Assembly (NCBI RefSeq): GCF_026672545.1
Contig: NZ_JAPPRJ010000007.1
Span: forward strand, 1-64,000
DNA: 64,000 nucleotides
Source: Rhizobium sp. SL86
GTDB lineage: Bacteria; Pseudomonadota; Alphaproteobacteria; Rhizobiales; Rhizobiaceae
Reading direction: 5' to 3'
Below, piece by piece: positions 54,082 to 62,245 of the stretch. The first letter of the stretch is position 1. Each line of letters starts with the position of its first letter. A program made the position numbers and the translations under genes. The notes under the pieces are model-generated. The model was not told the origin of the DNA and searched no databases. It worked only from the letters and a program-made list of their open reading frames with translations.

Positions 54082-55073
54082 GCCGATCATTGCTTCCCTC
54101 GCTCGTACAGCAGTTCTTTACCGACCGGCTGTGCACCCAGATGAACGCCAGCCCGAACACGATCGCCGGCTATCACGACACCTTCCGCTTATTGCTGCGC
54201 TATGCGAGCGAGAAGATCGGCAAACCACCAACAAAGTTGTCGATAGACGATCTCGGCGTCGAACTGGTTGCCGACTTCCTTTGCGACATTGAGACCCGGC
54301 GCCGCAATAGCGCTCGCAGCCGAAATACCAGACTTGCCGGCATCCGCTCATTCTTCCGCTTCGTGGCGATGAGCGAACCGCAGTACATGCTGCAATGCCA
54401 GAAAATACTGGCCATGCCGAGCAAACGTCATATCCGGCGAACTGTCGAATTCCTCGATCGTGAAGAAATCGATGCACTGCTGGCAGCGCCCGATCGGTTG
54501 ACCGGGATTGGCCGCCGTGACCATGCAATCCTACTGATCGCGTTGCAGGGAGGCTTGCGAGTCTCGGAGATCACCGGCCTTCGGTGCTGCGATGTCGTGA
54601 TCGGCACAGGGGCTCACATTCGGTGCGAGGGCAAAGGTCGCAAGCAACGGACAACACCGCTGCGGCGGGAAACAGCCAAGGTTTTGGAATCCTGGCTGAA
54701 GGAGCGGAGGGGCGGTCAAGATGATCCGCTCTTCCCAAGCAATCGTGGGACACGGCTGAGTCGGGACGCGCTGGAAGACATCGTCCATCGGCACGTGCTC
54801 ACCGCATCGAAATCGTGCCCGTCGCTCGTTGGTAAACGGGTCAGTCCGCACGTCCTGCGTCACAGCACCGCGATGGAGCTTTTGCACCACGGGATCGACC
54901 AGACGGTTATCGCGCTCTGGCTTGGGCATGAAAATGTCGAGACCACGCAGGTCTACGTTCATGCGGATCTGCGGCTCAAGGAAAAGGCCCTGTCCCGATT
55001 AACGGCTCCAGCTGAAAATCCGGGAAGATATCGGCCGGACGACAAGTTGCTCGCCTTCCTTGAATCCCTCTGA
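54078..55073 (+). CDS. RIT tyrosine recombinase 3
   Basis: This 331-residue protein has an N-terminal SAM-like domain (SPNTIAGYHDTFRLLLRYAS). The catalytic motifs are QGGLRVSEITGLR (Arg), VSPHVLRHSTAMELL (His-x-x-Arg) and LGHENVETTQVYVHAD (His and Tyr). It is complete. Its stop lies within the right 90-bp inverted repeat, so the gene abuts the element end. The three proteins probably work together as a mixed complex. Confidence 0.9.
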   Translation: MSRSLLPSLVQQFFTDRLCTQMNASPNTIAGYHDTFRLLLRYASEKIGKPPTKLSIDDLGVELVADFLCDIETRRRNSARSRNTRLAGIRSFFRFVAMSEPQYMLQCQKILAMPSKRHIRRTVEFLDREEIDALLAAPDRLTGIGRRDHAILLIALQGGLRVSEITGLRCCDVVIGTGAHIRCEGKGRKQRTTPLRRETAKVLESWLKERRGGQDDPLFPSNRGTRLSRDALEDIVHRHVLTASKSCPSLVGKRVSPHVLRHSTAMELLHHGIDQTVIALWLGHENVETTQVYVHADLRLKEKALSRLTAPAENPGRYRPDDKLLAFLESL

Positions 55074-55155
55074 TTATGCCGGAACCATTGAGCCGGAGGC
55101 CACGACTTCCGGCTCTTCCGGAGAGTTGTCGGCATAATCTGGATATCGGCATTAT
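55066..55155 (-). repeat. RIT right inverted repeat (90 bp)
   Basis: This is the reverse complement of the left end, with about 9 mismatches. Its outermost bases (TCGGCATTAT) meet the HEATH codons of the second ardC. Confidence 0.9.
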
Positions 55156-55783
55156 GCGTCGCCTCATGGCTGAGGACGGCCGCGTACCCAGCCGCATCGC
55201 GAAACGCCTCGAAGGGCGGCATCTGGATATGGTCCATGACCGGCGAGTAGTAGGCCTGAGTGCCACCGTGTCGGATGACTGCGCCCGTCGCTTTGAAGAA
55301 GCGATCGGCGCTCTCGATGCGCTCTACGGGATCCCGCACCTTGGCCGGCGGGGCATAATAGGTGTCAGGCAAACAATCGATCTGCTCGATATTGAACACT
55401 GAATACGCCTTTAGGAACGGGATTTCCCGATCCACATCGTTACCGCTCCCGTCGGCCACCGATTTGGTGAAGCGACTGGCGAAGACCACCGTTGAGCCCG
55501 TTTCGCCCTTCCGGACGGCTCCGCCCAGTTCGAGAGCTTGTTTGAATGTCATCCACATCGAGGAGGAGAACCCGCGCGACAGCTGCTCCGACCACAGCAG
55601 GAGCACGTTCATCCCCGAGTAGGGCAGGCCGTTGTGGCGCACCGGCCTGCTGATACGACCACTGGTATTGGCGGCGCTCCATGGTTTGATCCAGGGGCGG
55701 ACACCCTGTTCGAGATCTTCAACGATCCGGTCGGTGATCCGCGTGTAGATGTCGATGCGATCGCTATCTGTTTTCTTGACCAT
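55156..55783 (-). pseudogene. ardC: ardC, N-terminal part, cut by the RIT element (left-facing)
   Basis: This fragment of about 209 native residues parallels the copy at 49583: DIYTRITDRIVEDLEQGVRP, WSAANTSGRISRPVRHNGLP, GMNVLLLW, RKGETGSTVVFASR, ending HEATH (HExxH). The frame then reads through the RIT end to 54959. The two copies differ throughout, so they are paralogues, not a duplication of one gene. The catalytic C-terminal half is absent here too. Confidence 0.9.
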
Positions 55784-55842
55784 AACTTCTTTCTCCTTTT
55801 TTCAAACCGCGCCTGTCGCGGTCCGTCACGGAGGTCCGAAGC

Positions 55843-55927
55843 CAGGAGCCGATGGTGCGCCCATGCACCGGAACGGCCGCAACAGCGTGGAGGACGGCAA
55901 AGCCGTTGCATGGGCGCCCGGCTCCTG
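55843..55927 (-). ncRNA. Structured ardC leader, left-facing copy
   Basis: On the minus strand CAGGAGCC (55927-55920) pairs with GGCTCCTG (55850-55843), and GCGCCCATGCA (55917-55907) pairs with TGCATGGGCGC (55867-55857). Hairpin ACGGC-TTT-GCCGT (55906-55894) follows directly. The 17-nt GGTCCTGCAGGAGCCGG at its 5' end is identical to that of the other copy, while the second stem has changed with pairing kept. It lies 60 bp upstream of the ATG. Confidence 0.72.
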
Positions 55928-56033
55928 CAGGACCGCCGACCGGGACGGGCCGCGACAGGCGCTTCTCCACCCCTTGATTTCGACATGACAAAAGGCCGGC
56001 GCGTGTAGGCGCCAGCCTGAGAGCAGAGGAGAT

Positions 56034-56051
56034 GGCGGGGTCGCCCCCGCC
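56034..56051 (-). terminator. Hairpin after the left-facing MAKPAT gene
   Basis: GGCGGGG and CCCCGCC form a perfect 7-bp stem with a 4-nt loop, 8 bp past the stop at 56059 on the minus strand. There is no clear T-run, so termination may be weak. Confidence 0.5.
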
Positions 56052-56058
56052 GATCGTG

Positions 56059-56646
56059 CTATCCGAAGGCGGCCATTTGAGCCTCGGCCGCCTTGCGGTC
56101 GAGCGACGCGCCGGGGTTCTCGACCGGCCGGTCGAAGGGCTTCCAGGTTTCGCCGACGACCTGTTCGTAGGCCGCCACCGCGCCCTCGGCTGCCATGCGC
56201 AGCGCGTGGGACTGGACGCCCATGTCGGCTGCAAATTCCCGCTTGCGCTGGGCGCCGCTGTCATAGCCGACCGGACCATCGAGATCCTCGTCGCGCGCAT
56301 CGTTCGATGCCTTTGCCGTTGCGTCGCGCGCCTCGGTGACGGCCCTGCTGTAGAACTGTCCGGCGCCATGCGCCGATCCGACGAAGGCTCCGACGATCCG
56401 TTGCAGATGGATCTGCATGGCCTTTTCGCCCAGGCCTTCGGAGAGACTTTCGGCGGTCTCGACGATCAGCCGCTCATGCAGGCTGCGGATGCCATCGCTG
56501 TCGATGATAGCCGTGCCGAAGCTTTCGGCGATCTTATGCGCCTGGATGGCGTCGGGGCAGGAGAGGCGGACCATTTCGAGAGTGGTGCCTCGGCGGGATT
56601 GTGCCGATCGGGCGGTGGAGCGATTGGGGGTGGCGGGCTTGGCCAT
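56059..56646 (-). CDS. Conserved plasmid protein starting MAKPAT (left-facing module)
   Basis: This 195-residue paralogue of 47749-48360 shares its start, the SFGTAI(I/L)DS core, HLQRIVGAFVGSAHGAGQFY and EDLDGPVGYDS. ATG 56646 is chosen by alignment with the paralogue; AAGGAAC lies upstream. It lies between the small helical gene and ardC, the same place as its counterpart. Function unknown. Confidence 0.82.
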   Translation of the reverse strand: MAKPATPNRSTARSAQSRRGTTLEMVRLSCPDAIQAHKIAESFGTAIIDSDGIRSLHERLIVETAESLSEGLGEKAMQIHLQRIVGAFVGSAHGAGQFYSRAVTEARDATAKASNDARDEDLDGPVGYDSGAQRKREFAADMGVQSHALRMAAEGAVAAYEQVVGETWKPFDRPVENPGASLDRKAAEAQMAAFG

Positions 56647-57040
56647 GTCTGTTCCTTCCGTGGCTGCCGAAGTGGTCCCGGCCCGTGCCGGTCTGCCCTT
56701 CGATGCGGACGACCAAGACCGGCAAAGGAAGGGCGGCTTCACAGGTCCGGTCCGACTGAACCAGCAGGGCCGGTTTGCGGGCCAGCAGGTCTTGACCTGA
56801 GCAGACCGCGGGCCTGCCCTCGCGCAGAGAAGACGGATCGGCCGCTCCGCGGCGCGCCAGCGGCCTTGAAACGACCGGCCGCCGGTTCAGACCGCAGCGA
56901 AAAGAAGGGCAGTCCGGCACGGGTCAGTTTTCAGATGCACGCCGACGAGGGACAATATGGCCAAGCCTGCCACCCTGGGAGATGTCGTGGCCGCAAGATG
57001 ACCAGATGCCGCCCAGTGCACTGTCCCGTTAGATGTCCAC

Positions 57041-57352
57041 CTATCCCGCCACCGACGAAACAGGCGCATCACCGCAATGCTCGAGCGCGTTGATGATCTG
57101 CTCCTGAAACGCCAACCGATGTGCAAGCGTGTCGAGTTCGGCCCAACGTTCGAAGGCCAGGCGATCAGCCAGGTCATCACGATAGAGCGGGAACCCTGAT
57201 CGGTGTCGCGCCCGGCTCCGGACTTTCACGGTGATCGCTTGCCGGCCGGCGCGGGCTGCAATCTGCCGGTTCAGACAATCGAGATGCCGCTGGGTCTCAC
57301 GCCGGGCGCCGATTGCTTTCGCCAGCGGCCTCAAGAGGCGGATGTCGATCAT
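57041..57352 (-). CDS. Small helical plasmid protein (left-facing module)
   Basis: This 103-residue protein has a coiled start (KAIGARRETQRHLDCLNRQI) and GFPLYRDDLADRLAFERWAE. It matches the place and character of 47263-47625 (R-rich coil, then a YR...L(A/T) region, then a coil), with weak sequence identity. It overlaps the DUF7007-like gene by ATGA. Function unknown. The 56770-57040 gap holds no gene that I can support. Confidence 0.68.
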   Translation of the reverse strand: MIDIRLLRPLAKAIGARRETQRHLDCLNRQIAARAGRQAITVKVRSRARHRSGFPLYRDDLADRLAFERWAELDTLAHRLAFQEQIINALEHCGDAPVSSVAG

Positions 57353-57897
57353 GAGCCATCCCCCCGGCCTCGCCAGCCGATGAAGGAGGACGGCCCATGA
57401 TATTCGGCGTGACGGTCGGGATCGATGACAAAGCCAAACCGGCCGCGCCCAGCATACTCGTCGCTCGGCACCAGGAAGCGACGCTCATCGTCGTCAGATC
57501 TCCGGTCACCACCGACGACAGCCACGGCCTCGGTCATGCCGGGGTGTTGAACGGAGAGGATTGCCGAAGTGACGATATAGTCTGCCGCATGACGCTGATC
57601 GAACGCCCGTCGATCCCTGGCCCAGCTTTCTCCCTCGGCCAGCTTGGCGCCGTGGATCGCCTCCCAGGCATCCGGCCAGGTATTGCGGATGGTCTTATCG
57701 GCCGCGGCTCGCTCATATCCAGTGAACAGGTCCGGAAAGCTGATTGCCACGATCGCCCATTCGCAATCTTCCTCGTACCATGGCGTGTCCTTCCGCAGCA
57801 GCCGGTGGACTTTGGCGTTGCGGTCGGCAGAGAGGTGAAAGCCGCCGTGGCCGGCCGTGCTATGGGCGACAACGCCCTCGGCATAGATGACCGCCAT
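57349..57897 (-). CDS. DUF7007-like plasmid protein (left-facing module)
   Basis: This 182-residue protein shares VIYAEGVVAHSTAGHGGFHL, WYEEDCEWAIVAISFPDLFT, TWPDAWEAIHG and ERRFLVPSDEY with the protein at 46631-47266. It lacks that protein's first 35 residues, so it may start at a different codon or be shorter. Function unknown; it forms a block with the small helical gene. Confidence 0.8.
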   Translation of the reverse strand: MAVIYAEGVVAHSTAGHGGFHLSADRNAKVHRLLRKDTPWYEEDCEWAIVAISFPDLFTGYERAAADKTIRNTWPDAWEAIHGAKLAEGESWARDRRAFDQRHAADYIVTSAILSVQHPGMTEAVAVVGGDRRSDDDERRFLVPSDEYAGRGRFGFVIDPDRHAEYHGPSSFIGWRGRGDGS

Positions 57898-57909
57898 CTG
57901 CGAGCCACC

Positions 57910-58242
57910 TCAGGGCGTGCTCGTAGACATGCGCGTCCGCACGCGGTTCAGTTCCGCCAGATCGCGCTTGTGACCGGCCGTCTCGGCAACGCGCGCTCGA
58001 AACTCATCCTCGTCGGCCACCCGCCCGTCGTGTCCGATGAAATCGGCGCGCGTGAGTTCTGCCAGCGGCCGGTGAGCGGAGACGGCGCTCGCGAGGAATG
58101 CGAAGCCGTTGGGCGACGTGACCATAGCAAGGACAAGGTCACTGATGCGGGCGACAGGCATGCCGTCCGCGCTTGTGGCAAACTCCACCCCCGAAGGATC
58201 GGGGTTGGGTTCTTGCAAGTTCATCTGAAGGGCGGCGGTCAT
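57910..58242 (-). CDS. Small plasmid protein of unknown function
   Basis: This 110-residue acidic protein starts MTAALQMNLQEPNPDPSGVE and has ISDLVLAMVTSPNGFAFLAS in the middle. It overlaps the ParB-like stop by ATGA (58239-58242). There is no counterpart in the right-facing module. No domain recognised. Confidence 0.65.
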   Translation of the reverse strand: MTAALQMNLQEPNPDPSGVEFATSADGMPVARISDLVLAMVTSPNGFAFLASAVSAHRPLAELTRADFIGHDGRVADEDEFRARVAETAGHKRDLAELNRVRTRMSTSTP

Positions 58243-59990
58243 GCGGCCGCCCTCTGATCGAAATCCTGGTCGTGGCCATCGTCGGCCTCGGCGTCGGTGT
58301 CTTGCGGATCAACCTGATCCGCCTCCTCTTCAGCTTGCCGCCCATGCTCTTCAATTGGGTCGCTGGCACCACCGTCGTCGTCATCCCGAGAGCCCGTGCC
58401 GATGACGTCAGCGGTAGCACCTGCGCGAATCCAGTCGAGCAATTCGTCCGCCGTCGGCGCGAAGCGACCGGCCGGATGGAGGTAGTGCTCGGTCGCGAAA
58501 TGCTCGACGAGCGCTGCGCGGGTTTCCCGGACCTTTTGCCGTGGCTGAATCGATGCCTCGGCGCAAGACGCTTCCAGCGCCTGACGCGACAGGCACAACA
58601 GGAAGTCCTCCGAACCCATGTTGGGAAGGAACTCGTCGGCGCCGATCGCATCGCCTGCGATGCGCGCGACCATGCCGCTGTTCGACATGCCCTGACGGCA
58701 CGACAGAACATCGATGAGGACCGAGCGAACGGCAACGCGTAGCCTGTCCTGATCGAAGGCGAGCTTGCCATGCTCATCGAACAAGCCGACCGCATGTCGC
58801 GAGAAACGCTTGCCGCCATAGAAGGTGCCACCCGCACCGGAGTCGACGCGGACGTTCTGTCCCGCGAAGGCCAGCACCATCAGCGCCATCAGCATGTCGT
58901 CCTCGATCGGCGCGCGACCGAGCGCATCGTGGAGCGCATCCGTGCGGAAATCGCCGATCATGTCGTGGCCCTTCTGGGTCACATCGGGCCGGACCTTCGG
59001 TGTGACGTTGGCGTCATCACCACCACCGACAGAGCCGTCACCAGCACTGCTCATTGGCTTCGCCACCTCGGGCATGCGATAATGGATAGTCTGCACTTTG
59101 CCATCGCGATCGAGGTACATCGCAGCGTGGTCGAACTTGGACGGCTTGCCGTAGACTTGGGACGCCTTCTTCGGAATTTCCGGCTGGCCCCAGCTGTTGA
59201 CCTCGACGATCGCACCCTTCTTCGGCAGATTGTTCGTCATCCATTCATGCTGGGCACCGAGGAACCCTTCGACGTTCGTGGTATAGCGACCATCCTGGTC
59301 GGCTGGCGCGAATAGATCCTCGACCCATTCAATACCATAGGCCTGAGCGAGATCATCTCCAAAGCTCGCATCTTTGGCATACATGCGCTTCTTGGTCAGG
59401 GCGTTGGCGATCTGCCACCAAGGCGCCGTGTCCCCCTTCTTCGGCTTGTGAGCTTTCCAGACCTCCTTCTGGTCGACCTGGCCGGCAGCCGCAATCACAC
59501 GCAGCTGTTGCTCGTTCGGCATATCGCCCAGCGCCATCTGTTCGAGCATGGCCGGCAGGACATTGGCAAGGAGCCGGAGCTTGCGGATCTGGCGGACGGG
59601 AAGGGCAAGAGCAACGGCAATTGCTTCCTCGGTCCAGCCGAGAGCAACGAGCCGTTCGATACCGCGCCATTGGTCGACGGGATTGAGGGCTTCGCGAACA
59701 CTGTTCTCGACCATCGAGCGCATCGCGCCGTTATCGTTGGCCGCATCCACGACCAGGATCTCGATCTCTTCGAGACCGGCTGCGATTGCAAGGCGGACGC
59801 GACGATGGCCGGCGTCGATGATATAGCCGTTGCCCCCATCCGTTTCGGGTGCAACCACCGGCGGCTGGACGATGCCGACGGCCTTGATCGTTGCCAGCAT
59901 CAACGCGTCTGCCTGCGGCGACGACTTCGACTGGCGCATCCGGTCGGGGTTTTCCTTCAGAGCGCGCGGGTCAACCTTCATGATCTGCAT
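58239..59990 (-). CDS. ParB/RepB-like plasmid protein
   Basis: This 583-residue protein has an N-terminal ParB nuclease-like domain: MKVDPRALKENPDRMRQSKS, IVQPPVVAPETDGGNGYIID, AGHRRVRLAIAAGLEEIEIL, and the RSMVENSVREALNPVDQWRG box. An HTH follows (TEEAIAVALALPVRQIRKLR). A long C-terminal half ends in an acidic tail. It exceeds classical ParB in length and fits the ParB-like proteins of rhizobial plasmids and ICEs. ATG 59990 has AAGGAAC upstream; the frame before it is rejected. It leads the left-facing operon. Confidence 0.87.
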   Translation of the reverse strand: MQIMKVDPRALKENPDRMRQSKSSPQADALMLATIKAVGIVQPPVVAPETDGGNGYIIDAGHRRVRLAIAAGLEEIEILVVDAANDNGAMRSMVENSVREALNPVDQWRGIERLVALGWTEEAIAVALALPVRQIRKLRLLANVLPAMLEQMALGDMPNEQQLRVIAAAGQVDQKEVWKAHKPKKGDTAPWWQIANALTKKRMYAKDASFGDDLAQAYGIEWVEDLFAPADQDGRYTTNVEGFLGAQHEWMTNNLPKKGAIVEVNSWGQPEIPKKASQVYGKPSKFDHAAMYLDRDGKVQTIHYRMPEVAKPMSSAGDGSVGGGDDANVTPKVRPDVTQKGHDMIGDFRTDALHDALGRAPIEDDMLMALMVLAFAGQNVRVDSGAGGTFYGGKRFSRHAVGLFDEHGKLAFDQDRLRVAVRSVLIDVLSCRQGMSNSGMVARIAGDAIGADEFLPNMGSEDFLLCLSRQALEASCAEASIQPRQKVRETRAALVEHFATEHYLHPAGRFAPTADELLDWIRAGATADVIGTGSRDDDDGGASDPIEEHGRQAEEEADQVDPQDTDAEADDGHDQDFDQRAAA

Positions 59991-60120
59991 GGGACGGTTC
60001 CTTTCAGGAGAGTTCCGGACCGGCGCCTTGCCAGTCCTTCCTGTCTTCATTTTTTCTCGAAGACACCTCCCGGACCGCCGATCAGCCGGACTGACGCAAC
60101 TGCGACCGAGCATCCCTGCC

Positions 60121-60160
60121 GCGAAGGACAAGCGGGGCTAACAGTCCTGCGAAGGACAAG
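60121..60160. repeat. Two 12-bp direct repeats upstream of the ParB-like gene
   Basis: GCGAAGGACAAG occurs at 60121-60132 and 60149-60160. Their place upstream of a ParB-like gene makes them candidate binding sites, but this is inference. Confidence 0.35.
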
Positions 60161-60319
60161 TGGCCGGGATGGCGCAGGTGGCAGTTGAGCGACAGCGGCG
60201 GCAGGAGGACCGATCGGCGATAGGCAATTTCCTGTTTTCTGTCTCCCTTTCCTCCCATTTCAGGTTACTTTCAAACCGATGCACGTGAGTTGAAAAAATA
60301 TTTCAGCGGCCGGCGATAA

Positions 60320-61740
60320 GATAGCGTCCGTCAATCTGGTGTAAATTCGGGCGCTGGACCGGGCCGTCATGATCAGGCGGCTTTTGGTGTCATCTGAAGG
60401 GGCTTTTCCTCCTCAATTCTTGGTGTGTTGAGCTCTGCCATGCCCTCGATCTGCATGTAGCGGTGCTGAAGCTGCCATTCGTCGTTGGCTTCGAGGAGCA
60501 CGGCTCCGATGAGCCGGACAATGCTGTCCTCGTTGGGAAAGATGCCGACGACATCAGCGCGGCGCTTCACTTCCTTGTTCAAGCGCTCCAGAGGGTTCGT
60601 GCTGTGGAGCTTGGTGCGATGCTGGGACGGGAACGCCATGTAGGCAAGTACGTCAGTCTCTGCATCGTCCATGAAGGCTCCGAGCTTCGGCCATCTGGCG
60701 CGGAGCTGGTCAGCGACATGCCGCCAGGTCTGAACGGCTCCGTCATGGTCAGGCTGGATGAAGGCTTGGCGGATCGCGGCGGCCACCATGGTGTGCTGTC
60801 CCTTGGGCACATAGGCGAGTGCATTGCGCATGGCGTGAACCCGGCATCTCTGCCACGTCGCGCCGAGCACACGGGTGATGGCGGCCTTCAATCCCTCATG
60901 AGCATCGGAGATGACGAGCTTGACGCCCGTCAGCCCTCGGCGCACCAGATCACGCAGGAAGCTCGTCCAGAACGGTTCGGCTTCGGAAGGGCCGATATGC
61001 AGGCCGACGATTTCCCGCTTGCCGTCCGTGTCGACAGCCACCGCGATTATTGCCGCGACAGAGACGATGCGTCCGCCTTCGCGCATCTTCAGATAGGTCG
61101 CATCTAGCCAGAGATACGGCCAGGCGCCGGAAAGTGGGCGTCTGAGGAAGGCGTTCACACGCTCATCGATATCCTTGCACAGCTTGGAAACGGAGGATTT
61201 GGAGATACCGGTCATCCCCATGGCCTGCACCAGCTCATCGACCTTGCGGGTCGATACACCATTGATCCAGGCTTCTTGAATGACGGCCACCAGCGCCTTC
61301 TCCACCGTCTTCCTCGGCTCCAGAAAGCCGGGAAAATAGCTGCCGGAGCGCATCTTCGGGATCTTCAGGTTCAAGGTGCCGAGCCGCGTGTCGAGCGTCC
61401 GGTCGCGATAGCCGTTGCGCCAGGTCTGGCGGCTTTCGCCACGCTCGTAGCGTCCGGCTCCGATCAGGCCGTCCACATCGGCCTCCATGATCATTTGCAG
61501 CACGCTTTCGGCAATCAATCGAAGAAAATCCGGATCGCCGCTCTTCGCGGCAAGCTCGGCAAGAGGTAATCTGTCGTCGGTCATCGGGTCTTCCTTTCGG
61601 TCAGGTTGAAGTCTCGCAACTCCACCTTCTCCGACGGGCCCGGTGCCCACCTGACGTCTCGCGGAAAACCAAAGCGAAATCTCCACCGCTTTCTCCACGA
61701 AAATCGCCCCCGAAATTACACCAGCTGCGCGGACGTTATC
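60320..61740 (-). mobile_element. IS256-family element, complete
   Basis: The 1421-bp element has ends starting GATAGCGTCCG (60320) and, reversed, GATAACGTCCG (61740), with further matches to TGGTGTAA. The 8-bp GGCGATAA is duplicated at 60312-60319 and 61741-61748. It lies in the region between the ParB-like operon and the helicase. Confidence 0.92.
60373..61584 (-). CDS. IS256-family transposase
   Basis: This 403-residue mutator-type transposase has DDE motifs in LWLDATYLKMREGGRIVSVA (Asp), LVISDAHEGLKAAITRVLG (Asp) and STNPLERLNKEVKRRADVVG (Glu). It also has the RCRVHAMRNALAYVP motif of the family. ATG 61584 (MTDDRLPLAELAAKSGDPDF) is the family start; the upstream frame is rejected. It looks intact. 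Confidence 0.93.
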   Translation of the reverse strand: MTDDRLPLAELAAKSGDPDFLRLIAESVLQMIMEADVDGLIGAGRYERGESRQTWRNGYRDRTLDTRLGTLNLKIPKMRSGSYFPGFLEPRKTVEKALVAVIQEAWINGVSTRKVDELVQAMGMTGISKSSVSKLCKDIDERVNAFLRRPLSGAWPYLWLDATYLKMREGGRIVSVAAIIAVAVDTDGKREIVGLHIGPSEAEPFWTSFLRDLVRRGLTGVKLVISDAHEGLKAAITRVLGATWQRCRVHAMRNALAYVPKGQHTMVAAAIRQAFIQPDHDGAVQTWRHVADQLRARWPKLGAFMDDAETDVLAYMAFPSQHRTKLHSTNPLERLNKEVKRRADVVGIFPNEDSIVRLIGAVLLEANDEWQLQHRYMQIEGMAELNTPRIEEEKPLQMTPKAA

Positions 61741-61914
61741 GGCGATAAAATCCCAAGTTTCTTTCAAAGCCGGTTTGAAGTGGCCTCAAACCCCTCTTGA
61801 AGCCTCTTCAAAGTCCGAGCTTTTGGGCAAGAAATGCCATTTCTTGAATGAAAGGCCCCTTCGGGCGATATGCGGCAGCAAGGCAGCGCTGATTTCTTTG
61901 CTGCGAGGTGCGCC

Positions 61915-62043
61915 ATGAACAACCCGATCGACTATCTGTCAATAAAGCTCCTGGGTATGGAGGCGTCCGCGAGCGGGCACTTTGCGATTGCTGCCGTGGT
62001 TTTAATCGCGTTCGCACTGTTGGCCGCTCGATCTCGGAGCTGA
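61915..62043 (+). CDS. Small membrane protein (42 residues)
   Basis: MNNPIDYLSIKLLGMEASAS is followed by a single hydrophobic helix (FAIAAVVLIAFALLAARS). GAGGTG precedes the ATG. It stands alone on the plus strand between the IS256 copy and the helicase. It fits a short inner-membrane protein but has no family that I recognise. The 62044-62245 stretch beyond it shows no gene. Confidence 0.5.
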   Translation: MNNPIDYLSIKLLGMEASASGHFAIAAVVLIAFALLAARSRS

Positions 62044-62245
62044 CATGCGGACGGAAGGTGCAGCGGCGATCTAGGGCAAAAAGAAAGGGCCGACGGAAGA
62101 CCGCGGCCCATGAAGTGTGAAGATCTTGAACCTCCAGAGGGGAACAGCTGCTGCGACGGAACTGGGAGGTGACCGTCATGTGCATCAGCTGCAGGCCTTA
62201 TGCCTGAATTTTGAGCAGACGGAAAACATTTATTGTGCAATACAG

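Larger units (their letters stand above)
50211..55155 (+). mobile_element. Recombinase-in-trio (RIT) element with cargo
   Basis: This 4945-bp element is bounded by 90-bp imperfect inverted repeats. It carries three overlapping tyrosine recombinase genes to the right and a leftward LuxR-type regulator plus a 61-residue membrane protein to the left. Both ends lie in ardC paralogues immediately after the HExxH codons. The three-recombinase layout is the definition of RIT elements. Confidence 0.87.
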
